Below, piece by piece: positions 18,249-28,447 of a DNA stretch of 64,000 nt. Position 1 is the first letter of the stretch; each line of letters starts with the position of its first letter. Position numbers and translations under genes: made by a program. The notes below the pieces were generated by a model. That model saw only the letters and a program-made list of their open reading frames with translations, did no database searches and was not told where the DNA came from. The stretch comes from Alcanivorax sp. S71-1-4 (lineage in GTDB: Bacteria; Pseudomonadota; Gammaproteobacteria; Pseudomonadales; Alcanivoracaceae), in NCBI RefSeq assembly GCF_009846755.1, contig NZ_AQOR01000011.1, positions 49,041 through 113,040 of the forward strand, written 5' to 3'.

Positions 18249-18280
18249 GCGCGGTGCGCTGACAGGCCAAAAGACCTTAC

Positions 18281-18310
18281 GAAAAACGGGGCCATTGGCC
18301 CCGTTTTTCG
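18281..18310 (+). terminator. Intrinsic terminator after tig
   Basis: AAAAACGGGGCC and GGCCCCGTTTTT form an inverted repeat with an ATT centre ending in a T run, 33 bp after the tig stop. Confidence 0.9.
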
Positions 18311-18422
18311 TTCTCTGTGCAAGTTTTGTGCAACCAGGTGGGGATTCACGTCCGGTTTATGGACGTCCTCCAGGTGCCGTCATAAGATGCAGAGAAGCAT
18401 CTTTTCATGCAGGAACCCGCGA

Positions 18423-19070
18423 ATGATCGATATGAGCGCTATTACATCCATGACCGGCAGCCCCGCGCAGGACACCAGCGCGCTGGGCCTGGTGCCAATG
18501 GTGATCGAGCAGACTGCCCGTGGCGAGCGGTCTTTCGACATCTATTCCCGTCTTCTCAAGGAGCGGGTGATTTTCCTGGTTGGCCAGGTGGAAGACCACA
18601 TGGCCAATCTGATTGTGGCGCAGATGCTGTTCCTCGAATCGGAAAACCCGGACAAGGACATTCATCTGTACATCAACAGCCCTGGTGGCTCTGTGACGGC
18701 CGGCATGTCCATTTACGACACCATGCAGTTCATCAAGCCGTCCGTCTCCACCATGTGCATCGGCCAGGCCGCGAGCATGGGGGCGTTCCTGCTGGCTGCG
18801 GGCGAACACGGCAAGCGGTTTGCGTTGCCGAACTCGCGCATCATGATTCACCAGCCACTGGGCGGCTTCCAGGGCCAGGCCTCGGATATCGAGATTCACG
18901 CCCGGGAGATCCTCAAGATCAAATCGCGGCTGAACGAGCTGCTGTCCCACCACACCGGCATGGACCTGGAGCGCGTGGAGCGCGATACGGACCGTGACAA
19001 CTTCATGGACGCCGAGGCTGCCAAGGCCTATGGGCTTGTAGATCAGGTACTTACCAAACGGGCAGCCTGA
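18423..19070 (+). CDS. clpP: ATP-dependent Clp protease proteolytic subunit
   Basis: Serine peptidase forming the tetradecameric chamber that degrades substrates fed by ClpX or ClpA, 215 aa. The catalytic triad can be placed by spacing: Ser118 in GQAASMGAF, His143 in MIHQPLGG and Asp192 in DTDRDNFMD, the same intervals as the E. coli enzyme. The first residues form a propeptide. The start is ATG 18423 with AGGA 8 bp upstream; ATG 18432 is an alternative. It is followed 131 bp later by clpX, so both are probably expressed together. Confidence 0.97.
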   Translation: MIDMSAITSMTGSPAQDTSALGLVPMVIEQTARGERSFDIYSRLLKERVIFLVGQVEDHMANLIVAQMLFLESENPDKDIHLYINSPGGSVTAGMSIYDTMQFIKPSVSTMCIGQAASMGAFLLAAGEHGKRFALPNSRIMIHQPLGGFQGQASDIEIHAREILKIKSRLNELLSHHTGMDLERVERDTDRDNFMDAEAAKAYGLVDQVLTKRAA

Positions 19071-19201
19071 GCAGAGCCGGGATGTTCACTCGAAATGGTT
19101 GAAATTTAACCATTTGTCGTCCCGGTCGCGGCACAGCGGGCCTTGAAAATGCCCGCTGTTGCCTGCATCTTCAGTAACAAGCGCAGTGAGAGGCTATCCT
19201 G

Positions 19202-20509
19202 ATGACCGACCATACCGGCGGAAAGAGCGAAGACGGCAAGCTGCTGTACTGCTCATTTTGCGGCAAAAGCCAGCATGAAGTGCGCAAGTTGATTGCCGGT
19301 CCTTCGGTGTTTATTTGTGATGAGTGTGTGGACCTGTGCAACGACATCATCCGTGAGGAAGTCAGCGAAGACACCGCGGAGGATGACGCACAGCGTCTGC
19401 CGAAACCCCACGAGATCAAAGAGACTCTCGACGATTACGTCATCGGTCAGGAACGGGCCAAGAAAGTCCTTTCCGTTGCGGTCTACAACCACTACAAGCG
19501 GTTGCGCAGCGGTGACAGCAAAACCGTGAAAGGCGGTGGCAAAAAAGGCGAGGAGATCGAACTTGGCAAGAGCAACATCCTGCTGATCGGCCCGACCGGC
19601 AGCGGCAAGACGTTGCTGGCGGAAACCCTGGCGCGGCTGTTGAACGTCCCGTTCACCATTGCCGATGCCACCACGCTGACCGAAGCGGGTTACGTGGGGG
19701 AGGATGTCGAGAACATCATCCAGAAACTGCTGCAGAAGTGCGACTACGATGTCGAGCGCGCGCAGATGGGCATTGTCTACATTGACGAGATCGACAAGAT
19801 TTCGCGCAAGTCCGACAACCCGTCCATCACCCGCGACGTGTCCGGCGAAGGTGTGCAGCAGGCGTTGCTGAAACTGATCGAAGGCACGGTGGCCTCTGTG
19901 CCGCCACAGGGCGGGCGCAAGCATCCGCAGCAGGAATTCCTGCAGGTGGACACCTCGAACATCCTGTTCATCTGTGGCGGTGCCTTTGCCGGCCTGGAGA
20001 AAATCATTCGTGACCGCTCTGAAAAGGGCGGCATCGGTTTCTCCGCAGAAGTGAAGAGCAAGGACAAGACCGTCAACGTCGGCCAGACCCTGGTCGATGT
20101 GGAGCCGGAGGATCTGATCAGGTTTGGTCTGATTCCCGAGTTCATTGGCCGTTTGCCGGTAATCGCGACGCTGGAAGAGCTCTCCGAAGAGGCGCTGATC
20201 CAGATTCTGACCGAGCCGCGCAACGCGCTGACCAAACAGTACGGGCGCCTGTTTGACATGGAAGGGGTGGAACTGGATTTCCGCGAGGACGCACTGCGTG
20301 CTGTGGCGCACAAGGCCATGGAGCGCAAGACCGGTGCGCGCGGGCTGCGTTCGATCCTTGAGAATGTGTTGCTGGACACCATGTACCAGGTGCCTTCCCA
20401 GGAAGGGGTGGCCAAGGTGGTGGTCGACGCTGCAACCATCAAGGGCGAATCGGAGCCGCTGCTGATTTACGAGCGCAGCGAGCAGCCCTCCAAGGTGGCC
20501 CCGGATTAA
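19202..20509 (+). CDS. clpX: ATP-dependent Clp protease ATP-binding subunit ClpX
   Basis: AAA+ unfoldase that recognises tagged proteins and threads them into ClpP, 435 aa. The N-terminal zinc-binding dimerisation domain uses Cys17, Cys20, Cys39 and Cys42 (CSFC and CDEC). Walker A is GPTGSGKT, Walker B is IVYIDEID, and downstream are the sensor regions, including the Arg of [10 protein letters not shown]. Start ATG 19202. It lies between clpP and lon. Confidence 0.98.
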   Translation: MTDHTGGKSEDGKLLYCSFCGKSQHEVRKLIAGPSVFICDECVDLCNDIIREEVSEDTAEDDAQRLPKPHEIKETLDDYVIGQERAKKVLSVAVYNHYKRLRSGDSKTVKGGGKKGEEIELGKSNILLIGPTGSGKTLLAETLARLLNVPFTIADATTLTEAGYVGEDVENIIQKLLQKCDYDVERAQMGIVYIDEIDKISRKSDNPSITRDVSGEGVQQALLKLIEGTVASVPPQGGRKHPQQEFLQVDTSNILFICGGAFAGLEKIIRDRSEKGGIGFSAEVKSKDKTVNVGQTLVDVEPEDLIRFGLIPEFIGRLPVIATLEELSEEALIQILTEPRNALTKQYGRLFDMEGVELDFREDALRAVAHKAMERKTGARGLRSILENVLLDTMYQVPSQEGVAKVVVDAATIKGESEPLLIYERSEQPSKVAPD

Positions 20510-20530
20510 TCCCCGGGGCATTTCCGACAC

Positions 20531-22945
20531 TTGGCTACGAGGCCTGTCGTGCTGAAAGATATCCCCCTGTTACCACTGCGTGACGTAGTGGTGTATCCGC
20601 ATATGGTGATCCCGCTGTTCGTGGGCCGCGCCAAATCCATCCGTGCGCTGGAAGTGGCCATGGCCGGCGACAAGCAGGTGCTGCTGGTCGCCCAGCGCAA
20701 TGCGTCCGATGACGATCCGAACGAAACTGATCTGCATCGCGTCGGCACCGTATCGACCATCCTGCAAATGCTGCGCTTGCCCGACGGCACCGTGAAAGTG
20801 CTGGTGGAAGGCAGTGGCCGGGCGCATGTGGTACGGGTCGAGTTCAACGAAGAATGCGCTTTGGCGGACGCCCGCGAACTGGGTGAGCGCCTGCCGCCGG
20901 AGAATGAAACCGAAGCGCTGGGCAAGAGCCTGCTGGCGCAGTTCGAACAGTACGTCAAGCTGTCGAAAAAAGTGGCGCCGGAAATCGTCAGCTCAGTGTC
21001 GTCCATCGACGAATTGAGCCGGCTGGCCGACACCATCGCGGCGCACCTGCAATTGAAGCTGGAAGAAAAGCAGGAAGTACTGGAAATGGCAGACACCCGT
21101 GAGCGGGTGGAGCATCTGATTGCGCTGATGGAATCCGAAATCGACATCTTCAATGTTGAAAAGCGGATTCGTGGCCGCGTCAAGAAGCAGATGGAGAAAA
21201 GCCAGCGCGAGTACTATCTGAATGAGCAGATGAAGGCCATTCAGAAAGAACTCGGTGAGATGGACGAGGGTGGCAACGAGCTCGAAGAGCTGGAGAAGAA
21301 GATCAACGCGGCGGGCATGCCCAAGGATGCGCGTGACAAGGCGCTGGCGGAGCTGAGCAAGCTGCGCATGATGTCGCCGATGTCTGCGGAAGCCACCGTG
21401 GTGCGCAGCTATCTGGACTGGATGGTCAGTGTGCCGTGGAAAAAGCGCAGTAAAGTGCGCAATGATCTGAAGGCGGCGCAGGAGATCCTTGATCAGGATC
21501 ATTACGGTCTCGAAGAAGTGAAAGACCGGATTCTTGAGTTTCTGGCCGTGCAGAGCCGTGTCGGCAAGGTCAAGGGGCCTGTGCTGTGTCTGGTTGGCCC
21601 GCCGGGTGTCGGCAAGACCTCACTGGGGCAGTCGATTGCCAAGGCCACCAACCGCAAGTTCGTGCGCATGGCGCTCGGCGGCGTGCGCGACGAGGCGGAA
21701 ATTCGTGGTCACCGCCGCACCTACATCGGCTCGCTGCCGGGCAAGGTGATGCAGAAGCTCTCCAAGGTCGGTGTGCGCAACCCGCTGTTCCTGCTCGACG
21801 AAGTGGACAAGATGGGCATGGACATGCGTGGCGACCCATCGTCCGCGCTGCTGGAAGTGCTCGATCCGGAGCAAAACAATTCCTTCAACGATCATTATCT
21901 TGAAGTGGATTACGACCTGTCCGAAACCTTGTTCATCTGTACCTCCAACTCGATGAACATCCCCGCACCGCTGCTGGACCGGATGGAGGTGATCCGCATT
22001 CCGGGTTACACCGAGGATGAGAAGATCAATATCGCGCGCCAGTATCTGGTGCCGAAACAGTCTGAAGCCAACGGCCTGAAGAAAGGCGAGCTCACGCTTG
22101 ATGAAGAAGCGTTGCAGCACATCGTGCGGCATTACACCCGTGAGGCGGGCGTGCGGGGGCTGGAACGCGAGATCAGCAAGGTCTGCCGCAAGGTCGTAAA
22201 AGAGCATCTGCTCGCCTCGAGCACGGAGCCGGTGAATGTCGGCGTGGATGACGTGGAGCATTATCTGGGCGTGCGCAAGTACAGCTTTGGCCGTGCCGAA
22301 GAACAGGACCAGATCGGTCAGGTGACCGGGCTGGCCTGGACCTCCGTGGGCGGCGAGTTGCTGACCATCGAAGGCGTGTCCACACCGGGCAAGGGCGTGG
22401 TCACCATGACCGGCTCACTGGGTGATGTGATGCAGGAGTCGATTCGTGCTGCCTATACCGTGGTCAAGAGTCGTGCCCGTACGCTGGGTATCCGTCGCAA
22501 GCAGCTTGAGCGTAATGACTTCCACATCCATGTGCCGGAAGGTGCCACCCCGAAGGATGGTCCGAGCGCGGGTGTGGCCATGTGCACCTCGCTGGTGTCT
22601 GTGCTGACCGGTATTCCGGTGCGTGCGGAAGTGGCGATGACCGGCGAGATCACCTTGCGTGGCCAGGTGCTGCCCATCGGTGGTCTGAAGGAAAAACTGC
22701 TGGCTGCACACCGCGGCGGCATCAAGACGGTGTTGATTCCGCAGGAAAACGAGCGGGATCTGAAAGAGATTCCGGAAAATATCAAGGCCGCGCTGGACAT
22801 CAAGCCGGTCAAGTGGATCGACCAGGTGCTTGAGGTGGCCTTGCAGCATATGCCCACGCCGTTGAGTGAGGCGGAAGTGGAAGAGGAGCTCGCCACCGCA
22901 GAGGATGGTAAAAAATCGGATGCGGACCGGGTCAGTACCCATTGA
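20531..22945 (+). CDS. lon: ATP-dependent protease Lon (primary copy)
   Basis: Homohexameric AAA+ serine protease for misfolded and regulatory proteins, 804 aa. The N-terminal LON domain begins at LPLLPLRDVVVYPHM. Walker A GPPGVGKT is at residues 356-363. The catalytic dyad is Ser679 in KDGPSAGVAM and a Lys in GGLKEKLLAAHRGG; the Walker and Ser positions coincide with those of E. coli Lon. The start codon is probably TTG 20531 (reading MATRPVVLKD), since no ATG precedes the conserved region. It is 21 bp after clpX and probably part of its operon. A second Lon lies at 55142. Confidence 0.96.
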   Translation: MATRPVVLKDIPLLPLRDVVVYPHMVIPLFVGRAKSIRALEVAMAGDKQVLLVAQRNASDDDPNETDLHRVGTVSTILQMLRLPDGTVKVLVEGSGRAHVVRVEFNEECALADARELGERLPPENETEALGKSLLAQFEQYVKLSKKVAPEIVSSVSSIDELSRLADTIAAHLQLKLEEKQEVLEMADTRERVEHLIALMESEIDIFNVEKRIRGRVKKQMEKSQREYYLNEQMKAIQKELGEMDEGGNELEELEKKINAAGMPKDARDKALAELSKLRMMSPMSAEATVVRSYLDWMVSVPWKKRSKVRNDLKAAQEILDQDHYGLEEVKDRILEFLAVQSRVGKVKGPVLCLVGPPGVGKTSLGQSIAKATNRKFVRMALGGVRDEAEIRGHRRTYIGSLPGKVMQKLSKVGVRNPLFLLDEVDKMGMDMRGDPSSALLEVLDPEQNNSFNDHYLEVDYDLSETLFICTSNSMNIPAPLLDRMEVIRIPGYTEDEKINIARQYLVPKQSEANGLKKGELTLDEEALQHIVRHYTREAGVRGLEREISKVCRKVVKEHLLASSTEPVNVGVDDVEHYLGVRKYSFGRAEEQDQIGQVTGLAWTSVGGELLTIEGVSTPGKGVVTMTGSLGDVMQESIRAAYTVVKSRARTLGIRRKQLERNDFHIHVPEGATPKDGPSAGVAMCTSLVSVLTGIPVRAEVAMTGEITLRGQVLPIGGLKEKLLAAHRGGIKTVLIPQENERDLKEIPENIKAALDIKPVKWIDQVLEVALQHMPTPLSEAEVEEELATAEDGKKSDADRVSTH

Positions 22946-23044
22946 TAAACGCACATATGTGCAAAAAGTCGATGGGATGTGTTGCTGATTTGAAAAAGCT
23001 TGATCAGCAAATGTAAACGCTCGGCGGCGCTGCAGGTCGCTTCC

Positions 23045-23073
23045 TTGACGGGTTTCAGGCTCGTTGGTATAAA
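23045..23073 (+). promoter_or_regulatory. Sigma70 promoter of hupB
   Basis: TTGACG (23045-23050), exactly 17 bp, then TATAAA (23068-23073), followed about 70 bp later by the hupB start. This is one of the clearest promoters in the window. It fits a highly expressed DNA-binding protein. Confidence 0.75.
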
Positions 23074-23142
23074 GGCGGCTTCCGTTGCAGGGACGCACCG
23101 AGCGCTCCAGTGGAAAACCGGAAATCAAAAAAGGGGATTTTT

Positions 23143-23415
23143 GTGAACAAATCAGAACTGATTGATGCTATTGCAGCTACAGCTGATATTTCCAAGGCTG
23201 ATGCCGGTCGTGCACTGGATGCCACCATTGAAGCCGTTACCAAGGCTCTCAAGAGCGGTGACAGTGTTTCTCTGGTAGGTTTTGGCACCTTTACTGTGAA
23301 ACAGCGCGCTGAGCGCGAAGGTCGCAACCCGCAAACCGGCCAGACCATCAAGATCGCTGCTGCCAATGTGCCGGGCTTCAAAGCCGGCAAGGCACTGAAA
23401 GACGCAGTGAACTGA
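23143..23415 (+). CDS. hupB: DNA-binding protein HU-beta
   Basis: Small nucleoid protein that bends DNA as a dimer, 90 aa, the same length as E. coli HupB. It begins [11 protein letters not shown] and contains the beta-arm signature [21 protein letters not shown] with the intercalating Pro. The start is GTG 23143, preceded by AAGGGG at good spacing. An upstream in-frame GTG at 23110 would add 11 non-conserved residues. It has its own promoter (23045). The stop codon is only 10 bp from tRNA-Asp, so both are likely cut from one transcript. Confidence 0.97.
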   Translation: MNKSELIDAIAATADISKADAGRALDATIEAVTKALKSGDSVSLVGFGTFTVKQRAEREGRNPQTGQTIKIAAANVPGFKAGKALKDAVN

Positions 23416-23425
23416 GGCGTGTTCC

Positions 23426-23502
23426 GGAGCGGTAGTTCAGTCGGTTAGAATACCGGCCTGTCACGCCGGGGGTCGCGGGTTCGAGTCCCGTCCGCTCCGC
23501 CA
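23426..23502 (+). tRNA. tRNA-Asp(GUC)
   Basis: 77 nt with encoded CCA. The anticodon stem CCGGC/GCCGG holds loop CTGTCAC, anticodon GTC. Acceptor GGAGCGG pairs with CCGCTCC. There is no room for a promoter between it and hupB. Confidence 0.96.
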
Positions 23503-23506
23503 TCAG

Positions 23507-23542
23507 GAAAGCGTATCCATCCGGATGCGCTTTTTTGTTTTG
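23507..23542 (+). terminator. Intrinsic terminator after hupB-tRNA-Asp
   Basis: AGCGTATCC and GGATGCGCT pair (one G-U) around an ATCC loop and are followed by TTTTTTGTTTT. Confidence 0.85.
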
Positions 23543-23807
23543 GGGCGTCGGGTAGCGGGGAACCTGACGGATCAGCGTGGTCTGAGGGGGCGAGGGTGGT
23601 TTTCGACTGTCTTTTCCTGGGCCGGCTGTTGTCAGTCAGCCTCAGGTAGCCTATATATACGGACTTGCTTAAAACCCCGGCCTTTGCCGGGACAGTCAAT
23701 CGAGAGGGGACCTCCACCAGACAGCCGCCGTGCGGCGCCTCGGGCCATCAGGGGCGTGCCGCCGTGGTCGCATGAGCCGGTCGGGTGTTCCGTATACGGA
23801 GATAATA

Positions 23808-25739
23808 ATGCAGGGGTTCAGAAACTTCTTGCGCGGGCCAGGGGGCAAGATTCTTCTGGCATTGATCATTCTGCCTTTCGTGATTTCCGCGTTCTATGGC
23901 TATTTCACCGGCGGTAACGGCGGTGATGTGGTGGCTGAGGTCGAGGGCACCAGCATTTATCGTAATGTGGTGGAGCAACGGGTCCAGCAGACCCGGATGA
24001 ACCTGCGTCAGCAATCGCCGGACATCGACCCGCAATTGCTCGACAACTTCATCAACCCCGGCATGGTTCTGCAAGGGCTGGTCAATAACGCGCTGATTCT
24101 GCATGCCGCCAATGATGCGGGCATGAAAGTCTCCGAAGAGCAGGCGGCCCGTTCGCTGATGCGGTTTGGTGAATTCCAGGATCAGAACGGCCGTTTTTCC
24201 CAGCAGATCTTTGACCGTCAGGTGCGCAACATGGGGTATACCCCGGCCACGTTCCTGGCGGTGCTGCGCGATGACATCCTCATGAACCAGATTCGCGCCG
24301 GTTACGAAGACACCGATTTCGGGCTGCCCTATGAACTTGCCGATCTGCGGCGCCTGGGTGAGCAACGCCGTGACATCAGCTATATCCGTGTCAGTGCCGA
24401 GAGCCTGCTGGGTGATTTCGACATCAGCGATGAGCAGGTGCAGGCGTTCTATGAAGGCAACCAGCGTGAATTCATGCGCCCGCAGGAGTTCCGCCTGCAG
24501 TACATCGAGCTGGACCGTGGCGCGTACCTGGAAGGTATCGAGGTAACGGACGCACAGGTGCGTGAGGAATACCAGGCACGCGAGGAAATGTTCAGGACAG
24601 TGGCGGCGCAACAGGAGCGCCGTCGTGTGTCGCACATCCTGATCGCCGAGAAAGACGGCGTTTCCGAAGCGGACGCGCTGGCCCGTGCCGAGGCGCTGCG
24701 TGAACAGATCGAGTCCGGTGCCGATTTCGCCGACGTGGCGCAGGAAAGCTCCGATGACTCGGCCAGCGCCAGTGCTGGTGGCGCGCTGGGCGTGATTGGC
24801 CGTGGCGATCTGCCGGAAGCGATGGAAACGGCGGTGTTCGCGCTGGCCGAGGGCGAGGTGTCTGCACCGGTGATCAGCGACGCCGGGGTGCATCTGCTGA
24901 CGGTGACGCAGATCAACCAGCGTTCCCTGCCATCCTTTGACGAACTGCGTGAGAGCATTGTCGATGAGCTGAAGACGGCCCAGGCCGAGAATCGCCTCGC
25001 CGATGACGTCGCTCGTCTGGAAGAAATGGCGTTCGAACATCCGGACCTGCAAGTGCCGGCTGAGACGCTCGGGGTGAGCCTGGAGCAGACCGGATTCTTC
25101 CCCCTGAGCGCGCCGGAAGGCATCGCCCAGCATCAAGGTGTCATGCGGGAACTGAACAACCAGGCGGTGCGCGAGCAGGGCCAGAACAGCCCGCTGGTGG
25201 AACTGGCAGAAGGCCGCTATGTGGTGTTCCGGGTGGCGGAAACGCAGCCGGAAGAACAGATTCCGCTGGCCGAGGTGCGCGACACCATCGTTCGTCGTCT
25301 GCAATTGGCAGAGGCCCAGGCGCGACTGGAAGCCATGGCCGCCGAAGGCGAAGCGGCGCTGGCCGATGGCCAGGACCTGGCCTCGCTGTCAGGCCTCTGG
25401 AGCCGGGATGTCAGCACGGCGGATGAGCTGGAGCGTGGTGCCACGCAGCCGGATGCCGAACTGGTTGAGCGCGTATTCCGTCTGCCGCGTCCTGCGGAAG
25501 GTGAGACAGGCGCTGCGCAGGTGATGCGCCTGGGCAATGGTGACCTGGTTGCCGTGACCCTGGATGCCGTGCGGGACGGGGACCCGGAAGGCCTCACCGA
25601 GGCGCAGCAGCGCTCGGCCCTGGCTCAATTGGGCGAGCTTGAAGGCGCTGGCAGTTTCCGCAAGGTGGTGAGCTGGTTGCGTGAGACCGGCAAGGTGAAA
25701 ATCTACAATGATCGCCTGGCGGGCACTGTGGAAGAATGA
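23808..25739 (+). CDS. ppiD: Inner-membrane-anchored periplasmic chaperone PpiD
   Basis: SurA-like chaperone tethered at the SecYEG exit that helps newly exported proteins fold, 643 aa (E. coli 623). A single N-terminal membrane segment (about residues 15-33, ILLALIILPFVISAFYGYF) is followed by a SurA-N-like region and one parvulin domain (RRVSHILIAEKDGVSEADAL ... GGALGVIGRGDLPEAMETAVF). A long helical C-terminal region completes it. The start is ATG 23808 with GGAG upstream. It sits in the conserved slot after hupB. The 265 bp before it hold no recognisable gene. Confidence 0.96.
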   Translation: MQGFRNFLRGPGGKILLALIILPFVISAFYGYFTGGNGGDVVAEVEGTSIYRNVVEQRVQQTRMNLRQQSPDIDPQLLDNFINPGMVLQGLVNNALILHAANDAGMKVSEEQAARSLMRFGEFQDQNGRFSQQIFDRQVRNMGYTPATFLAVLRDDILMNQIRAGYEDTDFGLPYELADLRRLGEQRRDISYIRVSAESLLGDFDISDEQVQAFYEGNQREFMRPQEFRLQYIELDRGAYLEGIEVTDAQVREEYQAREEMFRTVAAQQERRRVSHILIAEKDGVSEADALARAEALREQIESGADFADVAQESSDDSASASAGGALGVIGRGDLPEAMETAVFALAEGEVSAPVISDAGVHLLTVTQINQRSLPSFDELRESIVDELKTAQAENRLADDVARLEEMAFEHPDLQVPAETLGVSLEQTGFFPLSAPEGIAQHQGVMRELNNQAVREQGQNSPLVELAEGRYVVFRVAETQPEEQIPLAEVRDTIVRRLQLAEAQARLEAMAAEGEAALADGQDLASLSGLWSRDVSTADELERGATQPDAELVERVFRLPRPAEGETGAAQVMRLGNGDLVAVTLDAVRDGDPEGLTEAQQRSALAQLGELEGAGSFRKVVSWLRETGKVKIYNDRLAGTVEE

Positions 25740-25816
25740 CGCAGGCCGGCGCGCTGAAGCAGCGCGCCGTGGCTGACCGTCGCCGCGCACTCGCGACAAC
25801 AATCTCACGACAACAA

Positions 25817-25850
25817 CAAAAAACACCGCTGATCAGGCGGTGTTTTTTGT
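25817..25850. terminator. Bidirectional terminator between ppiD and fabI
   Basis: AAACACCGC and GCGGTGTTT flank a TGATCAG loop, with A and T runs on the outside, serving both convergent genes. Confidence 0.85.
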
Positions 25851-25873
25851 TGGGCGGAAACAGCGCTGCGCTG

Positions 25874-26674
25874 TTATTCGCTGGCACTGTCCATGGACAT
25901 GGCGGCGGTGTTGGCGCCGGCGTCCACGTACATGATTTCCGCGGTGATGCCGGAGGCCAGATCGGAGCACAGGAAGGCCGCTGCGTTGCCGACTTCCTCA
26001 ATGGTTACGTTGCGACGCAGGGGGGCCTTGGCGGCATTCTGGTCCAGCATGCTGCGGAATTTCTTGATGCCTGACGCTGCCAGCGTACGAATCGGTCCGG
26101 CGGAGATCGCGTTTACGCGAATGCCTTCCGGCCCCATGCTGGCTGCCAGGTAACGTACGCTGGCTTCCAGGCTGGCCTTGGCCATGCCCATGACATTGTA
26201 GTTTGGCACCGTCTGCTGCGAGGCGTGGTAGGTCAGCGTCAGCAGAGAGCCGTTACGGCCTTTCATCATGGCGTGCCCGGCCTTGGCCAGGGCGACGAAG
26301 CTGTAGCTGGAGATTTCGTGCGCGATGCGGAAACCCTCACGGGTCGCGACGTCGACGAAGTTGCCATCCAGCTCATTGGCGGGCGCAAAACCGACCGCGT
26401 GGACAATGCCATCCAGGCCGTCCCAGTGCTTGCCGAGGCCGCTGAATACAGCGTCGATCTCGGTGTCGTTGGCCACGTCGCAGGGGAAGCACAGTTCCTT
26501 GCGGCTGCCGAATTCCTCGGCGGCACCTTCGACGCGGGATTTCAGTTTGTCGTTCTGGTAAGTGAAGGCGAGTTCGGCGCCTTCGCGATGCATGGCTTCG
26601 GCAATACCCCAGGCGATGGAGCGTTGACTGGCGATACCCACGATCAGATAGCGTTTGCCGGCAAGAAAGCCCAT
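25874..26674 (-). CDS. fabI: NADH-dependent enoyl-ACP reductase FabI
   Basis: Catalyses the last step of each fatty-acid elongation cycle; triclosan-target type, 266 aa. It is a short-chain dehydrogenase fold with the unusual FabI glycine motif [14 protein letters not shown] and catalytic Tyr149, Tyr159 and Lys166 in [20 protein letters not shown]-terminal residues [14 protein letters not shown] are typical of the family. Position 149 begins THxASQQ rather than the SYLGAE of E. coli, a normal variation in this lineage. It is monocistronic on the minus strand, next to the peptide importer operon but separated from it by 162 bp. Confidence 0.96.
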   Translation of the reverse strand: MGFLAGKRYLIVGIASQRSIAWGIAEAMHREGAELAFTYQNDKLKSRVEGAAEEFGSRKELCFPCDVANDTEIDAVFSGLGKHWDGLDGIVHAVGFAPANELDGNFVDVATREGFRIAHEISSYSFVALAKAGHAMMKGRNGSLLTLTYHASQQTVPNYNVMGMAKASLEASVRYLAASMGPEGIRVNAISAGPIRTLAASGIKKFRSMLDQNAAKAPLRRNVTIEEVGNAAAFLCSDLASGITAEIMYVDAGANTAAMSMDSASE

Positions 26675-26836
26675 GTGTAGTCCTCTCGATGCGAATCCGT
26701 AGTGTCCGGGATGTCAGGCGCGGAGCGTGACATCGGGTGGCGGCAGTATAGCAGGCCGCCGGGAAAGCGCTTGCGAACTGACCGGGCAGTCGCGTGCTGC
26801 CTGCACGGTAGCGGAAAACCGCCCCGTACCACACCG

Positions 26837-28447
26837 CTAAAATGCAACCTGGTATTTCCGTTCGGTGCTGAACGCCGCGTCGATCAGGCTGCGGGTGTAG
26901 TCGTGCTGCGGGGCGCGGAAGATGGCTTCGGTCGGGCCGCTTTCCAGCGCCTTGCCATGGCGCATCACGATCAGTTCATGGCTGATGGCGCGTACCAGTT
27001 TCAGGTCATGGCTGATGAACACATAGGACAAAGCATGGCGCGCCTGCAGGTCGCGCAGCAACTCCAGCACCTGATGCTGCACACTGCGATCCAGCGCCGA
27101 GGTGGGCTCATCCAGGATCAGCAGGGCAGGACGCAGGATCAGCGCACGGGCAATGGCGATGCGCTGGCGCTGGCCGCCGGAAAATTCGTGCGGATAACGG
27201 TGGCGGCAGTCCGCCGGCAAGCCGACTTCAGTGAGCATGGTGGCGACGGCCTGCTCGCGTTCCGCCTGTGGCAGGTGCCGCTGATGAACCTTGAGCCCTT
27301 CTTCGATGATCTGGCCGACGGTCATGCGTGGGTTGAGCGTGCTCCAGGGGTCCTGAAACACCACCTGCATGCGTGCCCGCCAGGGACGCAGCTGACGGTT
27401 GCCGCGCAGGGTATCGAGCCGGGTGTCTTCCAGCCGTATCTCGCCCTGGCTTTCCAGCAGCCGCAGCACCGCGAGGGCGAGGGTGGACTTGCCGCTGCCG
27501 CTTTCGCCCACGACACCGAGGGTTTCACCCCGGCGCAGTGTCAGGTCCACGCCATCGACGGCGTGGAAATACTGTTTACGGGCAAACAGGCCGTGGCGTT
27601 GCTGGATAAAGCGTACCTGGAGATCACGGGTCTGCAGATGCACCGGGCGTTCCGGGTCCGGTACCGGTGGCTCACCACCCGGTTCGGCGGCCAGCAGATG
27701 ACGGGTGTACTCGTCCTGCGGGGCTGCCAGCACCTGCTCTGTGGCGCCGGTCTCGACGATGCGGCCACGGTGCATGACGGCAATGTCTTCGGCATAACGG
27801 GCGACCACGCCCAGATCATGCGTAATCAGCAGTACGGCCAGGCCGAGCTCTGTCTGGAGTTGCTTGAGCAGGTCGAGAATGCCGGCCTGTACCGTGACAT
27901 CGAGCGCCGTCGTGGGTTCGTCAGCGATCAGCACGCTGGGGTTGTTGGCCAGTGCCAGGGCGATCATCACGCGCTGGCGCTGGCCGCCGGAAAGCTGGTG
28001 CGGATAACGAGCGAGCATGGTGTCCGGCTCGGGGAGGTGCACCTGATGCAACAGCTCCAGCGTGCGCTGGCGTGCGGCATGGCGTGACAGCCCCTGATGG
28101 ATGGCCAGGCTTTCATTGATCTGCTTTTCTACGGTATGCAGTGGATTGAGGGCGCTCAGCGGCTCCTGGAACACCATGCCGACACGGCCGCCGCGCAACC
28201 CGCGCAGTGCGTTTTCCGGCAGATGCAGGATGTCCTCGTCGTCGAGGGTCATCGCCTCGGCCCGGACACTGGCCTGCGGGGGCAACAGCCGCAGAATCGA
28301 CAGCGCGGTGACCGATTTTCCGGAACCGGACTCACCGACCAGCGCCAGCATGCGGCCGGCAGTGAGGGTCAGTGAGACCTCATCCACCACCGGCGGCTGG
28401 TCGGCCCCGAAACGGACACTCAGGTTGCGGATTTCCAGCCGGCTCAT
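26837..28447 (-). CDS. yejF: Peptide ABC importer, dual ATP-binding protein (YejF/NppD-like)
   Basis: Cytosolic ATPase of a dipeptide/oligopeptide/nickel-type importer, 536 aa, with two ATP-binding cassettes fused in one chain. Each half has Walker A GESGSGKS (near residues 38 and 315), an [12 protein letters not shown] or [12 protein letters not shown] signature and a Walker B ([22 protein letters not shown]). The fused ATPase with separate permeases matches YejF of E. coli and NppD of P. aeruginosa. It is the last gene of a leftward operon; its start overlaps the permease stop by 4 bp. Confidence 0.95.
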   Translation of the reverse strand: MSRLEIRNLSVRFGADQPPVVDEVSLTLTAGRMLALVGESGSGKSVTALSILRLLPPQASVRAEAMTLDDEDILHLPENALRGLRGGRVGMVFQEPLSALNPLHTVEKQINESLAIHQGLSRHAARQRTLELLHQVHLPEPDTMLARYPHQLSGGQRQRVMIALALANNPSVLIADEPTTALDVTVQAGILDLLKQLQTELGLAVLLITHDLGVVARYAEDIAVMHRGRIVETGATEQVLAAPQDEYTRHLLAAEPGGEPPVPDPERPVHLQTRDLQVRFIQQRHGLFARKQYFHAVDGVDLTLRRGETLGVVGESGSGKSTLALAVLRLLESQGEIRLEDTRLDTLRGNRQLRPWRARMQVVFQDPWSTLNPRMTVGQIIEEGLKVHQRHLPQAEREQAVATMLTEVGLPADCRHRYPHEFSGGQRQRIAIARALILRPALLILDEPTSALDRSVQHQVLELLRDLQARHALSYVFISHDLKLVRAISHELIVMRHGKALESGPTEAIFRAPQHDYTRSLIDAAFSTERKYQVAF

